From the NCBI RefSeq assembly GCF_050624435.1, contig NC_134539.1, positions 143,874,025 through 143,938,024 on the forward strand: 64,000 nucleotides of DNA. The letters run 5' to 3'. The DNA is from Tenrec ecaudatus. Taxonomy: Eukaryota > Chordata > Mammalia > Afrosoricida > Tenrecidae. How positions within the stretch are numbered: position 1 is the stretch's first letter; each line of letters begins with the position of its first letter. The position numbers were made by a program, and so were the translations under genes. Of the stretch, positions 22,373 through 34,083 are shown one piece after another. The notes beneath the pieces are model-generated. The model worked only from the letters and a program-made list of their open reading frames with translations, had not been told where the DNA came from and did no database searches.

Positions 22373-22565
22373 CAGCGGTTCTCAACTTGCCTCATGCAGC
22401 GACCCTTTCCTACACTTCCTCATGTTGTGGTGACCCCCCAGCCATAAAATTAATTTCGTTGCTACTTCATCACTGTTGTTTTGCTACTGATTATCAAGCA
22501 GGTGACCCTATGAAAGGGTCATTCAATCCCCAAAGGGCTCACGACTCACAGGTTGAGAACCACTG
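22373..22565 (+). mobile_element. SPIN-type hAT MITE copy 3
   Basis: CAGCGGTTCTCAACTTGCC and GGTTGAGAACCACTG ends; flanks TTCTAGAG and ATCTAGAG agree at seven of eight bases and match the SPIN target preference. Confidence 0.93.
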
Positions 22566-22613
22566 ATCTAGAGCAATGAGTCCCATGTACACTCAGAGTT
22601 ACAGACATGTACC

Positions 22614-22711
22614 CCAGTTTGTCACTGATGTTTTTATTTCTGCCATGAAGAAATTATTTTTTTTGAAATTATATTTTTATGTAACCATTTTACTTTAGGG
22701 ATTCTGAATTT
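22614..22711 (-). repeat. Right arm of the inverted repeat
   Basis: Reverse complement of 21148-21219, with an extra A-rich stretch. It continues rightwards to about 22990 into sequence resembling antisense old L1 (ATTTGGTCCATTTGGAATTT). Confidence 0.7.
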
Positions 22712-23439
22712 TGTTTCCTACTTGGGAAAAATTTCCATTTGTGAACTAATTTAAAACAAAACAAAAAAAACCTCCATTGGATTTTTCAAGTACTCTTGTG
22801 GTTTCTTTCTTTCTTTCTGTTTTGCTTTTGGATGTCTCGGTATTTGGTCCATTTGGAATTTGTCCCAGTAAAAGATATGGATCCAAGTTATTTCCCTCCT
22901 GATGGCTGCTTAGTCACTATTTTTTAAAACAAATCTATAATTTATGCTACTTTTAATGTATACTCAATCTCACTAGCAGCATTCAATGAGACCTTCTTTT
23001 AGTTAAATAACACACACACACAAAGCCAAAATATATTGTGCTTAGGCTCTCTCCTTCATTCCCCTCCCCCTTTGTGTTTATAAATCAGTACCAGAAACAC
23101 CTTACGTCTTCAGTAACAACATCAACATTCTGGCGTATTCTTGAAACTCAACCTAACGGAATATTATGCAACCTTTAAAACAACGATTGTAAAGATCATA
23201 TCAAAACATGGGGAATTGCTTCTGATACAAATGTCCAGTGACAAAGGAAGGATATGAACTTTATGCAACCCAAGAATGCAACCACATCCTGCAAACATTC
23301 TCAGAGGATACAACGGAAGGATGATGTTGGAATCTGGATGAGAGATTTTCCCCCAGCTTGGTTCCCCCCAAAAAACAAACATTTTTTTTTCTGTCAAGGG
23401 GTGATGGCAGTATCGCATTTCATTCATCATGGACCTTTC
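22712..23439. other. Old L1-like debris and unassigned sequence
   Basis: 22712-22990 looks like antisense L1 3' UTR. 23155-23280 resembles a sense L1 3' segment (GGAATATTATGCAACC). No gene seen. Confidence 0.4.
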
Positions 23440-23870
23440 TTTTCTTTTTTTAAAATTTTATTGCATCTTACTTGTTTTATTTAATGAACAAACTCACCGA
23501 GAAGGAGGCTATGGTATAGATATCTTATTTCTATAATAGATAAAGAAGCCACTGACCGATTTCCAGGAACTGGCTTCAGTGATCCTTCTTATCTTTGTGC
23601 TGGACTCCAGGAAATACTCAGCTCCTGCAGCTGTCACGGAGGCAGCAAATCCCCATTTGAATCCTTTGACTATTGTACCAAGAAAGGAAACATTGTTTGC
23701 AAATCCACCCATGGATCTCCAAGCTTCATTCTGGCCCCATGGATCTCTTAGCCACTGTGCAGCCAGCTTCTCCTGGACAATTTCTAGTGGTATACCTTCG
23801 GTTTTCCACTGTCTATAACCTGGAAATTATGATGGCCATGTTCATGTCCATGTCCAGGGGCCATGTCTAC
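23440..23870 (-). pseudogene. NDUFB3: NDUFB3 processed pseudogene
   Basis: Intronless minus-strand copy of NDUFB3, the small single-span B12 subunit of mitochondrial complex I. The start is at 23864 (MAPGHGHEHGHH, the histidine-rich N-terminus), and an in-phase stop equivalent lies at 23578-23576, 289 bases for a parent of about 98 codons. In a shifted frame [19 protein letters not shown] and [20 protein letters not shown] are clear; a third block [10 protein letters not shown] with AEYFLES covers the membrane helix. At least two frameshifts (near residue 13 and before the C-terminus) abolish the product. A 3' UTR with AATAAA and an A-rich tail near 23440-23455 shows mRNA origin. Confidence 0.92.
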
Positions 23871-25169
23871 AGGAAGAGATACTGACGGCAATCTGACCTT
23901 TCAGGACATTCAAAATTTAATCTTCCAGCTGGAGCCCAACCTGAAGCGTGGCAGTTTATTGTCCCCTAGTGTTTTCCCCCCTCCCTCCGGGAGACCTCTT
24001 TAACATGACAGAGAAGAAATACAAAGATCACAAACTCTCCAGGGAAGAAAATCTTTTTGAGGGAAGAAAATGATCTCATGGTTGAAAAAATCCCAACATG
24101 GTGTTGTTGGGTTTTTTTTTTGTTTTGCTTTGGGAAGAGGGAAAGCTGCTGGGAGCAGGGTAACAGCCTCCATCGAGCTCGGAAAGTGAGAGACGAGAAG
24201 GCGCTGGGTGGAGCAATTAAAGTAATGCATGTCACTTGTGGACAGGACTCCAGATGTCTTGTGGGAGACACCGCTGAGTCACCGTGTGAACCCTCAGGCC
24301 AGGAAACTCAGCTCCCAAATGAACAAGGAACACACTGTTGAACATCTCTCGCTTCTGCTGGGAGTTGCAGGGAAGGTTAATTTCTCTTTGAGAAGGTATG
24401 TGCGCTGGTGGAATCAGAGACCAGCCGACTGGAGGAGGGTTAGTACAGGCCCTGTAACCCTTTAGACCCTCTGATTCTCTCATACATGCAGGGGGCCAGC
24501 CCTGCACAACTGGGCAGTTGCAGGTGCAGCCTAACACCAGCTGTAGCCAATGCTCCAGTGATGTGGAAGAACAACATAGGGATGGCTGTTGTGCAGACTT
24601 GATAGTCCCAGCCAAGGGACCCATCGAGGCACTGCATTGGCTAATGGCTTCCTGAGAGCTGGTGACATGACTTCTTTGGTTCCCCATCCAATCCTCTGAG
24701 ACCTCCCCAGATCTGGAGCCCTCTCTTAAACTCGCCTCCCACATCCTTGGCTGCCCTACTTTGCTCCTACTTCACAAGACAAACGCAGCCACCACCAACA
24801 CCTGGTGTTGGGGTGGGGGTCTGGTACCCAGGAGTTGCTACTCAGACTGCAAGGATCTCACCAAGAAGTAGGTTCATGGTACAGTGTAATGATCTCCAGT
24901 AGACTGTGTCTGCAGCTCCGTCTACTCAGGAGGCACACACGCACACGCGCACACACACACACACAAGGTCTGATTTTCAGAAACCTGTTGGTAATCTTGA
25001 AGGTAGCCTCTTTTCCCTAGTTGGGAAATTGATGTGGCTAACATGTTCATTCATTTACTCAAACTTCTTTATCGTTTCAGTAAGAAAATGATCCTCTAAG
25101 CCTAGAAGCCATCTTTAAAGGCTGTGATTGAAAAGCCCTTCCATTGGTCAGTTCCTGCCCTTCTTGTGA
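23871..25169. other. Unassigned sequence with short CA repeat
   Basis: A (CA)n run with CG interruptions lies at 24934-24966. A minus-strand open frame of 170 codons at 24232-24744 has no recognisable domain, signal or conserved context, and I do not call it a gene. Confidence 0.4.
24934..24966. repeat. (CA)n microsatellite
   Basis: Interrupted CA repeat with three CG steps. Confidence 0.9.
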
Positions 25170-25362
25170 TTGGATGCTGTCAAGTGGATTTTGACTCACT
25201 CATAGTGACCCCACCTGAGAGACTACCAGGGCCCCGTTGGTTTTCTAGGGTGCAATCTGTATAGGAGCCATTTCCCTTGAAAAGTGAGTGATGAGTGGGT
25301 TCAATCCATTTGTCTTTCAGTTGGCAGCCAAGCACTGAACCATGGTACCACGAGGGCCCCTT
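25170..25362 (-). mobile_element. AfroSINE copy
   Basis: Reverse SINE from GCTGTCAAGTGGATTTTGAC through ACTGAACCATGGTACCACGA to GGGCCCCTT; moderately diverged. Confidence 0.78.
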
Positions 25363-25417
25363 GTTTCTGTCCTGGTTCCCAACCATGTCTGTCACATGTA
25401 CTGTTGTACACTTCAAT

Positions 25418-25560
25418 CACCAGGTAAATATTTAGGGAGCACCTAGCATGTGTCAGTCCCCAGCTTGGGCACTAGGGATAAAGCTGAGTGAAAGCAAAGT
25501 AGGCTCATGGAACTTATAGTCTAGGAATGAAGACAGATGATAAGTTAACAGAGAAGAGTG
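25418..25560 (-). mobile_element. L2 3'-end-like remnant
   Basis: TATTTAGGGAGCACCTAGCA and GGGCACTAGGGATAAAGC follow the antisense pattern of the ancient mammalian LINE2 3' end. Confidence 0.6.
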
Positions 25561-25610
25561 TGATGTGTAAACCATTCAAATAAAATACAGCAGGTGAGGA
25601 GACAAAGAAG

Positions 25611-25747
25611 GCAGCTATGGTTCAGTGGAAATGTTCTCACATTCCGTTCAGAAGACCTGGTTCCCTTCCTGATCAAAGCACTTCCTGGCTGAGACAGACT
25701 AGGAAGAAACACCTGGTGACCTGCTTCGAGACATTAACCCGTGAAAG
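25611..25747 (+). mobile_element. Probable old AfroSINE
   Basis: GCAGCTATGGTTCAGTGGAA and CACCTGGTGACCTGCTTCGA fit a decayed SINE, but the internal B box is weak. Confidence 0.4.
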
Positions 25748-25755
25748 CGCTAGGG

Positions 25756-25947
25756 CAGTGCTTCTCCACCTTCCTAATGCTGTGACCCTTTAAGACAGCT
25801 CCTCATGTTGTGGTGACCCCCCCAAACCATAATGTTTTCATTGCTACCTCATCACTGTAATTTTGCTACTGCTATGAATTGGGTGACCCCTGTGAAAGGG
25901 TCATTTGACCCCCAAAGGGGTCACGACCCCCAGGTAGAGAACTGCTG
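25756..25947 (+). mobile_element. SPIN-type hAT MITE copy 4
   Basis: CAGTGCTTCTCCACC and GGTAGAGAACTGCTG ends around the usual GTTGTGGTGACCCCCCC interior. Flanks CGCTAGGG and CTCTATGG match at six of eight bases. Confidence 0.9.
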
Positions 25948-26124
25948 CTCTATGGAGAGCAACAGAGGAAGATGGAGAGTCAAGAATGGGAGAAGGATTT
26001 AGAATGGGTGGCTGCTTCCCTCCCGGAAAAGAGCCTCCTTTGTCTGGAGACCAGAAGAACTGGAGGGTGCCAGGCTATCATTATTAAAATATTTTGATCA
26101 AAGATTTCAAAGAAGAATCCTGAT

Positions 26125-26354
26125 GACAAAATAACAATCTGTGGATTATCAAGGGCTCATGAGGGAGGGGGGAGCGGGGAGGGAGGGAAAAAAAAAGAGA
26201 ACCTGATGCAGAAGGCTTAAGAGGAGAGCAAATGCTTTGAGAGTGATTAGGGCAAAGAATGTACAGATGTGCTTTATACAATTGATGTATGTATATGCAT
26301 GGATTGTGATAAGAGTTGTATGAGCCCCTAATAAAATGTTTAAAAAAAAAAAAA
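26125..26354 (+). mobile_element. 5'-truncated composite retroposon tail
   Basis: Carries the GGGCTCATGAGGGAGGGGGG, GAGAGCAAATGCTTTGAGAG and GGATTGTGATAAGAGTTG blocks of the family seen complete at 51771-53128, then AATAAA and poly(A). Flanked by AAGAATCCTGAT at 26113-26124 and 26355-26366, a 12-bp target duplication. Confidence 0.9.
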
Positions 26355-26366
26355 AAAGAATCCTGA

Positions 26367-27597
26367 TCAAAAGAGGAGGAATGCGGGATGGGATTTCAAA
26401 TGTTCATAGACCCTAGCCAGGAAGGGTGGATGAATCCCTGAAGTCATTGCCCCGTGAAACATCTTTCAACTTTAAACCAAAACTATTCCTTAAAATCATG
26501 TTAAAAGCAAACATTAGTTTAGCTTAACTAGTGAAGATCTGCCTCGCAGAGTACATCCTCATTTCAGAGCTATCTAGATGGGCTCATATTGCAAGATTGG
26601 ATAGGACCCCAGGGGACAGGGGCTTGTGCTAATGAGAGAGAAGCCACAGGGGGGGGCGGGGAGAACATTTGCACAAAGAATGAAACCAGTGTCACTCCAT
26701 GGGACATCCAGAAACTGTGACATCAGTGTAGGTGCTGCTGTGCATGTTGTCAGCACCAGCAACAAAATAAATAAAAGTTGTCTTCAAAAAATGAACCGAG
26801 GAAGAAAAATCCATCCTCATTTAGGAAAAGCAACACATTGTAGGGGGGAAATTGTGAATCCAATGAAGTGCGGGAAACTGACACAGAGGGAACTCTGACG
26901 AGGACTGCATTCCCTCACGTACAACAGAGGGACTCGGGAAAGCTACTATTCCACGGTGGGAAAGCCGCCACTTTGGTACGTTAGAGATGACGCCCAAGTT
27001 CACGATCCTGCTGTACATGTCCCTCCCACCGATTCTCCCCTAACAGCTATGCTGCCTTAAAGTGAGCGCATGGTGGGTTCTGTCTCCCTACAGAAGCAGA
27101 CACCCTGTTGTTACCGCCTCCCGCGGGTCACCAGCCCCCTCATACCTTTTGTTAGAGGCTGGCTTCCTCTGACAATGAAGTATAACAATCCTACAGGCCA
27201 CTGATGGTGGGAGGGTGTCAGACTGGTCAGCTTCATGTTCCGTTGCCTCTGGGTCACCAAGAGTCAAGAGCGACAAACAACATCAACCACAAAGGAAATG
27301 AAATTGATGGAGGGTGTCTTAGCGCACTGCTTGGTTAGGGGTGATTTTTCTGATAAGGTGAAGTTCAAGGGGAAATTTGAAGCAGGCGAGGGAAGGAGCA
27401 GGCTCTGCAGATGTTCTGGAAGAAGACAGAGAAGTCAGGGTCAAGTCCCCGAGGACAGAGCAGACCTGGTATGCTGGACACCCAAGGGGAAAGCTCTGCC
27501 TGAGGGAGGTGAGCGAAGATGGGGTACTGCTTGGACGGGGAGGGGGGAACAGGAATGGCAGGGCTATTCCTCAGGGGTCTTTTTGTTTGTTTTTGGT
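26367..27597. other. Mostly unassigned sequence
   Basis: No gene recognised. The 27235-27300 segment resembles the final bases of an RTE 3' end. Overlapping open frames at 27235-27884 lack conserved features. Confidence 0.35.
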
Positions 27598-27786
27598 GGG
27601 TGCCTTCATGTCAATTACAGCTCACAGTGGCCCAACAGAACCGGGGAGAACTGCCCTGTACGATGTGCCCGGCTGTCATTTTTATGAGGGCCCTAGATTT
27701 TTCTCTTCTGGAGCAGCTGGGGTTCGAATCACTAGCCTGTCAATTAGCAGACAAGGGCTTATTCTGGGTACCACCAGGAATCCCTT
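27598..27786 (-). mobile_element. AfroSINE copy
   Basis: Reverse SINE: AGAACTGCCCTGTACGATGT, CAGCTGGGGTTCGAATCACT and ACCACCAGGAATCCCTT blocks. Confidence 0.78.
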
Positions 27787-28109
27787 CAGGTCAAGGTAAG
27801 TACTTTGTAAACTCTGACTGGAAAGAAGTACATCAATCATCCATATGTGTAGCTCAAAATTTTCAACCCAACCAGCCCAAGTAATGAGCCAGCCACCCAA
27901 ACACACCCTCCTGCCTGCCTCTCAGTCTCTGCTCACCTGCCCCCCTGCCACTATTTCCATTTCCATCACCACAGATGAGCGCTGTCTCTTAGGGACAGTA
28001 TATGCAAGGAATCATACAGCATTATCCTCTGGGGTCTGGCTTGTCTCACTCGAGGTCATGTGAGCAGTAGCTGTCACATGTTGCCATTGTCCGTTTTATC
28101 ATTTCTGGG

Positions 28110-28303
28110 TAGTAGTGCGGTGGAGTGGGCACGTGTTGGGCTGCTAACCACAAAGTCAGCAGCTCAAAATCACCAACAGCGCTGAAGGAGAAATAGGAGG
28201 TTTTGTACTCCCAGGAAGAGTTACAGGCTCAGAAACCCACAGGGACGGTTCTACTGTCCTACAGGTCTCTATGGGAATCAACTCCCTGGCAGGGAGTGGT
28301 GGT
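28110..28303 (+). mobile_element. AfroSINE copy
   Basis: GTGGAGTGGGCACGTGTTGG, AACCACAAAGTCAGCAGCTC and TCTATGGGAATCAACTCCCT mark a near-complete sense copy. Confidence 0.88.
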
Positions 28304-28390
28304 GACGGGGTGGGGGTGGTGAAGCTGTGCGCGGCAGTAGTGTGCTGCATAAGCACACCAGTTTACTGATCCATTCCGCATGGGCTAACA

Positions 28391-28582
28391 CAGAGCTTCT
28401 CAACCTTCCTCATGCCGCAACCCTTTCATACAGTTCCTCATGTTGTGGTGACCCCACCATAAAACCATTTTCATTGCTACATCATTCATGTCATTTTGTT
28501 ACTGTTATGAATCAGGTGACCCCTGTGAAAGGATCCCTCGACCCCCCCAAAGGGGTCGCGACCCAAAGGTTAAGACCCGCTG
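28391..28582 (+). mobile_element. SPIN-type hAT MITE copy 5
   Basis: CAGAGCTTCTCAACC and GGTTAAGACCCGCTG ends. Flanks GGCTAACA and GGCTGACA match at seven of eight bases. Confidence 0.92.
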
Positions 28583-28827
28583 GGCTGACACTTGGATTGC
28601 TCCTACCTTAGAGAATTTTTCAGATAACACTGCTGTGAACGTCCTTGTTGATGTCTTTTGAAACACGTGAACACGTGTCTCAGGGGTAGGATTCTTGGAC
28701 CTCAAACACAGGCAGCCTATTCTCAGACTTTTCCCTCTTTCTCTCTTTAAATCAAGATGAAATTCTCTGTTTTGACCATGTCAACGTGTACAACTCAGTG
28801 GCTTCTTGCTCATTCTCAACTGAGGAG

Positions 28828-29338
28828 GTTAGTTTATTGTGCCAACCTGGCCAATAAACACATGTGGGGTTAATTGAAGGGCGGAGAGCTAAATGGCTCA
28901 GTGAGCCTCATCTTTCTAGTTCTCAGGTCTTTTGCTCGCTGATGGTCGGACCAGGGTGCAGCTGCCTTAGCCAGTTCTCTGCTTCAGCTGGCAAGGCTCA
29001 CTTCCTGCAAGGCATCCCCCAAGGAGAAGCCACATGGACCTACCCTGATGCAGCCCTGGGCACTGGAGCAGCCATGTGAAGACCCCCTGCCAGCACTGAG
29101 ATGCTCATACATTCACTGACTCGGCTTTCCTCCTGCAGTTAGTATCATTGCATCTATTTTGTGAGATGGAGGAGGACTTTGTGGATTGGTGTCGGCCATA
29201 TGGGTTAATGTTGGACTTGTGAGCTTGGGCAGCCCTGGGTTGGGATGTGTTCTTGATGTGCACTTACCCTTTTTATAAGACTCTGTCTTATACATGAGTT
29301 TCTGTGGATTTGTTTCTCTAAAGTGCCCAGACTAACAC
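28828..29338 (+). mobile_element. 0.5-kb interspersed repeat, well-preserved copy
   Basis: From GGTTAGTTTATTGTGCCAAC to TTTCTCTAAAGTGCCCAGAC followed by TAACACA. The same blocks appear in reverse at 35007-35507 (GCAGCTGCATC, CAGCTGAAGCAGGGAACTGG). Both ends contain a short GTTAG inverted motif. Unidentified family; DNA-transposon-like flanks at other copies. Confidence 0.7.
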
Positions 29339-29344
29339 ACCAAT

Positions 29345-30009
29345 GCTGCGCCATCCTCACCACTGTCCAACCCCAGAACACCTGCATGGACTCAAGGTGG
29401 GCAGGTTGACGCTGAAAAGTCCCACCTCGGACTGACATTTATAAAGCCTCACGCATGTGCAAGGTTTACGTTTTCAAGGAGTTCACCACAGAAATTAAGT
29501 CCAAGCTGACCAGTCCCAGCCTGAAAAACCTGCCTTCCGGTCAGTATCTGTACTTGGACTTCTCTCGGAGAAACAGATCCAAGTCTCTTTGGCAATGCCA
29601 TGGGGATGCTACTGGCACCTGAAACATTTGATGGACCGACTGCTTTGTTGTTAAGCCCACCTGGGTCAGCTCCTCTTGAAGGGTGCCCCACTGGAGTTCA
29701 TGTACCCTCAGTCTTCCATTGACCTGTGATAGCCTCCCTTCCCCGCATGTTCTCACACCCCTCATTCAAGTCAGTTCCTCCGGGAGCTCTACATTCTGAA
29801 CATTCCAGAACCCAGTGCTGCTCCCAGCTCCTCCTGCCCCTCCTGCGCTCTCTCCTCGATCAGTGCTGCCAGTTCCCTTTGGTTCTTGCCCTTCGGGGTA
29901 CTCTCAGGGTGGCACCCAGACAGATCCTGTTAAAACAAGAAACAGATCCTACTTCTTCTCTATTAAAAGCTGCCAAGAGCTTTCCATATTACCAACTCCC
30001 ACATCATAC
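29345..30009. other. Unassigned sequence
   Basis: No gene or confident repeat recognised. Confidence 0.4.
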
Positions 30010-30191
30010 TCACTGCCATTGCGTCAAGGCTGACTCAAAGCAACCCTGTAGAACAGAGTGGAACTGCCCCTGTGAACTTCTAAGACTGTGGCTCTTCATA
30101 GGATTAGACAGCCCCGTCTTTCTCCCACGGAGTGGCTAGTGGTTTCAAACTGCGGCCCTTTTGGTTAGCACCCCAAGCCTTACCACACAAG
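30010..30191 (-). mobile_element. AfroSINE copy
   Basis: CACTGCCATTGCGTCAAGGC, AACTGCCCCTGTGAACTTCT and AGTGGTTTCAAACTGCGGCC blocks in reverse orientation. Confidence 0.88.
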
Positions 30192-30237
30192 GAGAAAATT
30201 AATGTCCATACTACAATCCGCAAGGTGCAGTGGAACA

Positions 30238-30447
30238 CCAGTCCCCTGGTGATGCCATAGGTCAAAGTGCCCAGTTGCAAACCAAAAGGTTGGCAGCTCT
30301 AATCCACCAGCTGCCCCATGGGAGACTGATATGGAAGTCTGCTTCTGGAAGGATCTGCAGCCTTGGGAATTCTATAGGGAAGACCTACTCTGTCCTATAG
30401 GGTCATTATAGGTTAGAATCAACTCAGCAACAATGGATTTGGGGTGA
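30238..30447 (+). mobile_element. AfroSINE copy
   Basis: CCCCTGGTGATGCCATAGG head, ACCAAAAGGTTGGCAGCTCT and TATAGGGTCATTATAGGTTA tail blocks. Confidence 0.85.
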
Positions 30448-30451
30448 GGGT

Positions 30452-30645
30452 GGCACAAATGATTTGCAGTCAACTACTAAAAAGGCTGATGATTTCAAGG
30501 TCCCGGGGCTGCCATCTACTTGAAGGTCTGCTAATCTGCTCCCAATGATTACAGCCAAGGAAACCCCGTGTCCATCAGCTTTCTGTAGATCAAGGGGGCA
30601 CTATGGGTCCCAATCAACTCAATGGCGACCAGTTTGGTTGCTTTG
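30452..30645 (+). mobile_element. AfroSINE copy, diverged, tandem to the previous one
   Basis: CAAATGATTTGCAGTCAACT, GATTTCAAGGTCCCGGGGCT and CCCAATCAACTCAATGGCGA. Adjacent to the preceding SINE in the same orientation. Confidence 0.75.
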
Positions 30646-30734
30646 CTTTTGGGGATAATATGATTTCTCTTTACCCCTCTGGCATGTGATTGTCCCTCCT
30701 CACTGCCCCCCAGCCACGTGGACCTTCCTGCTGC

Positions 30735-30855
30735 CCATCAAACTGGCAGGTACGCTCCCACCCCAGGGGCTTTGCACTGGTGTCTTCCCTCCCCCACCTG
30801 CATGACTCACTCCCCAGCCTGCTTTAGGTCTTCACTCAAATCCCCCACTTTGTCA
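30735..30855 (+). mobile_element. L2-like remnant
   Basis: GGGGCTTTGCACTGGTGTCT and TAGGTCTTCACTCAAATCCC recall the LINE2 3' region. Tentative. Confidence 0.45.
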
Positions 30856-30857
30856 TT

Positions 30858-31055
30858 TCCATACTCACAGACAGAATTTCCATGTGACCCAGAGATCCCA
30901 CTCCCAAGCATCTATCTAAAGAAATGGAAAACAGGTGCTCAAGCAAACACACCGGGTATGCCAAGGTTCATGGTGGCCCTATTCCCAAGAGCCAAGAGGA
31001 GGAGGCAAAGCGAATGCCCAGAAGCTGAGGAACGGGTCAACAAGGGAAAAAGCCA
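30858..31055 (+). mobile_element. L1 ORF2 C-terminal segment remnant
   Basis: GACCCAGAGATCCCACTCCC, AAAGAAATGGAAAACAGGTG and CCCAAGAGCCAAGAGG follow the conserved end of L1 ORF2 in mammals. Confidence 0.7.
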
Positions 31056-31339
31056 CAGAGGAGCAGCAGCAGCAGAGCCAGAGCATGAGGTGGGGCGGGC
31101 GGTGGACTCCCCAGTTCACAGAGCAAGTACGGCTGGGTGCTCTGGGGCAGGAGGCTGGCTTGGGGAGTGGGGTGCCTCTGGGCACTTACATGGAGGCGCT
31201 TGTTTGGAGCTTGAGCTGGACTCGCAGTGGAATGGTCTGCCCTTGGGAATTAGTTAGCAGCCCTGACTGAACATCTGGAACCAGAGCATTTTCCATCGGG
31301 GCCATTAGAATGAAGCAGAGAGCCCAGATGAGAAGCAGA

Positions 31340-32020
31340 GAGCCATCAGAACAAACATCATAGCATTGTGAATGAAGGGGAGTGCAGAGTGCAGACCCAG
31401 AGCCCATCTGTAGGCAACTGGACATCCCCTCATGGAGGGGTTGCGGGGGTGGGGGGCTAGGGGACGATGAGCCAGTCAGGGTGCAGGGTAGCAATGATGA
31501 AACATACAAACTTCCTCTAGTTCCTAAATGCGTCCCGCCCTCCCCCCGCCCCCCCCAACTAACATGATCCCAATTCTACTTTACATATCTGGCTAGACCA
31601 GAGGATGTACACTGGATAAGACAGGAACTGGAAACACAGGGAATCCAGGGCAGATGATCCCTTCAGGACCAGTGGTGAGAGTGGCAATACCAGAGGGTGG
31701 GGTAGAGAGGGGGAACTGATTAGAGGGATCTACATATAATCTCCTCCCTGGGGGACAGACATCAGAAAAGTGGGTGAAGGGAGACATCGGACAGGGCAAG
31801 ATATGACAAAACAATAATTTATAAATTATCTAGGGTTCATAAGGGAGTGGGGAAGGGGAGGGAAGGAAAAATTGAGGAGCTGATGCCAGGGGCTTACGTG
31901 GAGAGCAAATGTTTTGGGAATGATGAGGGCGGTGAATGTGCAGATGTGCTTTACACAGTTGATGTGTGTGTGGATTGTGATAAGTTGTATAAGCCCCTAA
32001 TGGAATGATTAAAAAGAAAA
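31340..32020 (+). mobile_element. Composite retroposon, older 5'-truncated copy
   Basis: Shares with 52480-53128 the blocks CATTGTGAATGAAGGGGAGT, CACAGGGAATCCAGGGCAGA, GGGCAAGATATGACAAAA and GGATTGTGATAAG, but lacks the TA-rich tract and monomers. Ends with an A-rich tail near 32006-32020. Confidence 0.82.
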
Positions 32021-32261
32021 GTAGAGAGTGCGGTGGGAGACGGGCTGATGGACGGAGCACCCAGCCACCACGTGTAACAGTTCCTGCTTCAGTCCTGTCC
32101 GGAGACGTCATGTTGACTTCCCAGCTTTGTTTCCCTCCTTCACATTGATCGCTATCTTCATGCTATATTTTGGTTATTTTTCTTATCTTGTTGGTCAGCT
32201 GTCCCTCCCAGTGGAATGCAATCGCTATGAGGACATTGATTTTTCCGGGTTTTTTTTCTTT

Positions 32262-32400
32262 TTAATTTAAAGATAATTTTAGTGGGGGCTCTTCCAGCTC
32301 CTATAACAATCCAAACATCAATTGTATCCAGCATATTTGTACATATCTTGCTGTCATTATTTTCTAGACATTTACTTTCTATTGAGCCCTTGGGATCAGC
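32262..32400 (-). mobile_element. 5'-truncated L1 tail
   Basis: In reverse it carries the TGTACAAATATGCTGGATAC and TGGATTGTTATAGGAGCTGG blocks of the L1 3' end seen at 60297-60340, with an A-rich tail on its left. Confidence 0.72.
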
Positions 32401-33896
32401 TCTGAGTTTTCTGTTTTGTTGACGAGCCCAGCCCAGCACCTAGACCAGGGCATGGCACATAGAGGCACCCCGTAAAGTATTTACTGACTGAAGGAGTGAG
32501 CCAATGGGGGATCTCTGAGCCTGGAGACTCCCAGTGACCTGTGACTACAATGCTGGTGACAAGCTGGCACTGGCAGTCAAAATATGTCCCTTCTACACGC
32601 TCCTTTCCTGGCGTGCAGGGACCTGGGAAAAACGGAGCCGCCGATCTGATCCGTATCTCTGACGGGGAAGGAAGATGGGATGAGGTACCAGAAATAAGAG
32701 GAAGGATGTCTCCGCCCGTCTGTTCTCCAAGGCAGAGGCTGCGAGCTGTCTGGCGCTCTGCCTGCTCCCAGAAACAGGATGTGTCCAGAGAGGAAGTGAC
32801 TGCAGACAGAGTGTGGGGTGGAAGGGAAAATGCCCTGTGGAGGCCAGGCATTCCAGAGCCTTCCACGGGCCCATTCCTCGGGGATGAGTAAAATCCGGTC
32901 TGGGGTTCCCCAGAGGCTCATGCTGTGCCTTGGAGAATCCACAGCCCATCTGTAAGCCTGGGTGAATGGGTGCTTCTGTCATTGGAATCCCCAGCCTAGG
33001 TATGGGTGCTAATGGGGAGAGGATGCTTATCCCAGCCCCTCAGCCCTCTCAGGTGGCTCCTGTCTATTAGCCAGCATCTCCCTGAGGACCATGTACATGA
33101 GGAAGGTCGCACCTGGCAAAGCGGCAGGTGTCTGTCACCAACCAAACAGCCATTTGCCATGGAGATGGTCCTGACTGCCCAAGCACAGCTGAGAAAAGCT
33201 GTCCCCCACGTGGATTCCACTGGCTGTTTGCTCCCAAGTAGATTCTTCAAGGTGTCTCTAGGAAGTCTCGAGCCCCCTTGCTTTCCGTCAGAAGCTGAGC
33301 GCCCTCAGCGGGGGGCACATCATCCCATCCTGGTAAAATGAGGTGTTCCAGCAACTAGAAGAGCAAGACTCTTCACTCTTCGCAGGGAGTAACTCAGTGG
33401 GCAGTCATCTGCACAGCTTGTCCTTGAGTTGAGGTCAGCCGGTAAGCAGTCCAGCAGGCCATTGGCATGGGATCTCTCAGGAAACTTGTTTTCTGCACCT
33501 TCCCCCAAAGTGGGCCAGGAGGCCAGCTTCACCTGACGGAGACCCACATGCCTCCAACTATTGCTGAGGGTGAATCCTGACTCAAGACCACAAACCAAGG
33601 CTGTGACCCGAACTTGGACTCATTATTACCAAGGCCTGGCTCTCCTTCACCTCCAGATGAGGGGTGACCCTGGTGGAGTTGAGGAGGGGCAGGTGGCTCT
33701 CTCCTGTTTTAGGGACTGGCACAAAGAAGGGGTCCCAGGCACAGACAGATCCATGCGGACTTACTGTGAGTAGGGGCTTTAGTGGTGAATAACTCATGGC
33801 AGGAATTCAGCAGAGCTTGTGGGGCAGCAGAGAGGCCTGCTCTGGGCAAAGGGGTCTTTAAACTCACCTCCAGGCTGTTCCTAATCCAGGAAGAGT
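32401..33896. other. Mostly unassigned sequence
   Basis: A short L2/MIR-like scrap (CATGGCACATAGAGGCACCC) sits at 32440-32496. Overlapping open frames around 32396-32982 are not conserved-looking, and no gene is called. Confidence 0.4.
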
Positions 33897-33904
33897 CCTT
33901 AGTA

Positions 33905-34083
33905 CAGTGGTTCTCAACCTTCCTCATACAGTTCCTCATGTTGTGGTGACCCCCCCAACCATAAAATTATTTTCGTTGCTCATAACTGTCATTTTGCTAC
34001 TGTTATGAGTCAGGTGACCCCTATGAAAGGGTCGTTTGACACCCCCCCCAAAGGGGTCACGACCCACAGGTTGAGAACCACAG
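33905..34083 (+). mobile_element. SPIN-type hAT MITE copy 6
   Basis: CAGTGGTTCTCAACC and GGTTGAGAACCACAG ends, with a small deletion of the usual GCCGCGACCCTTT segment near the left end. Flanks CCTTAGTA and CCTTAGTG match at seven of eight bases. Confidence 0.93.

Noticed and set aside
24232-24744. 170-codon minus-strand open frame
   Set aside because: No domain, signal or recognisable homology; single-frame opening of this length is expected by chance in 64 kb.
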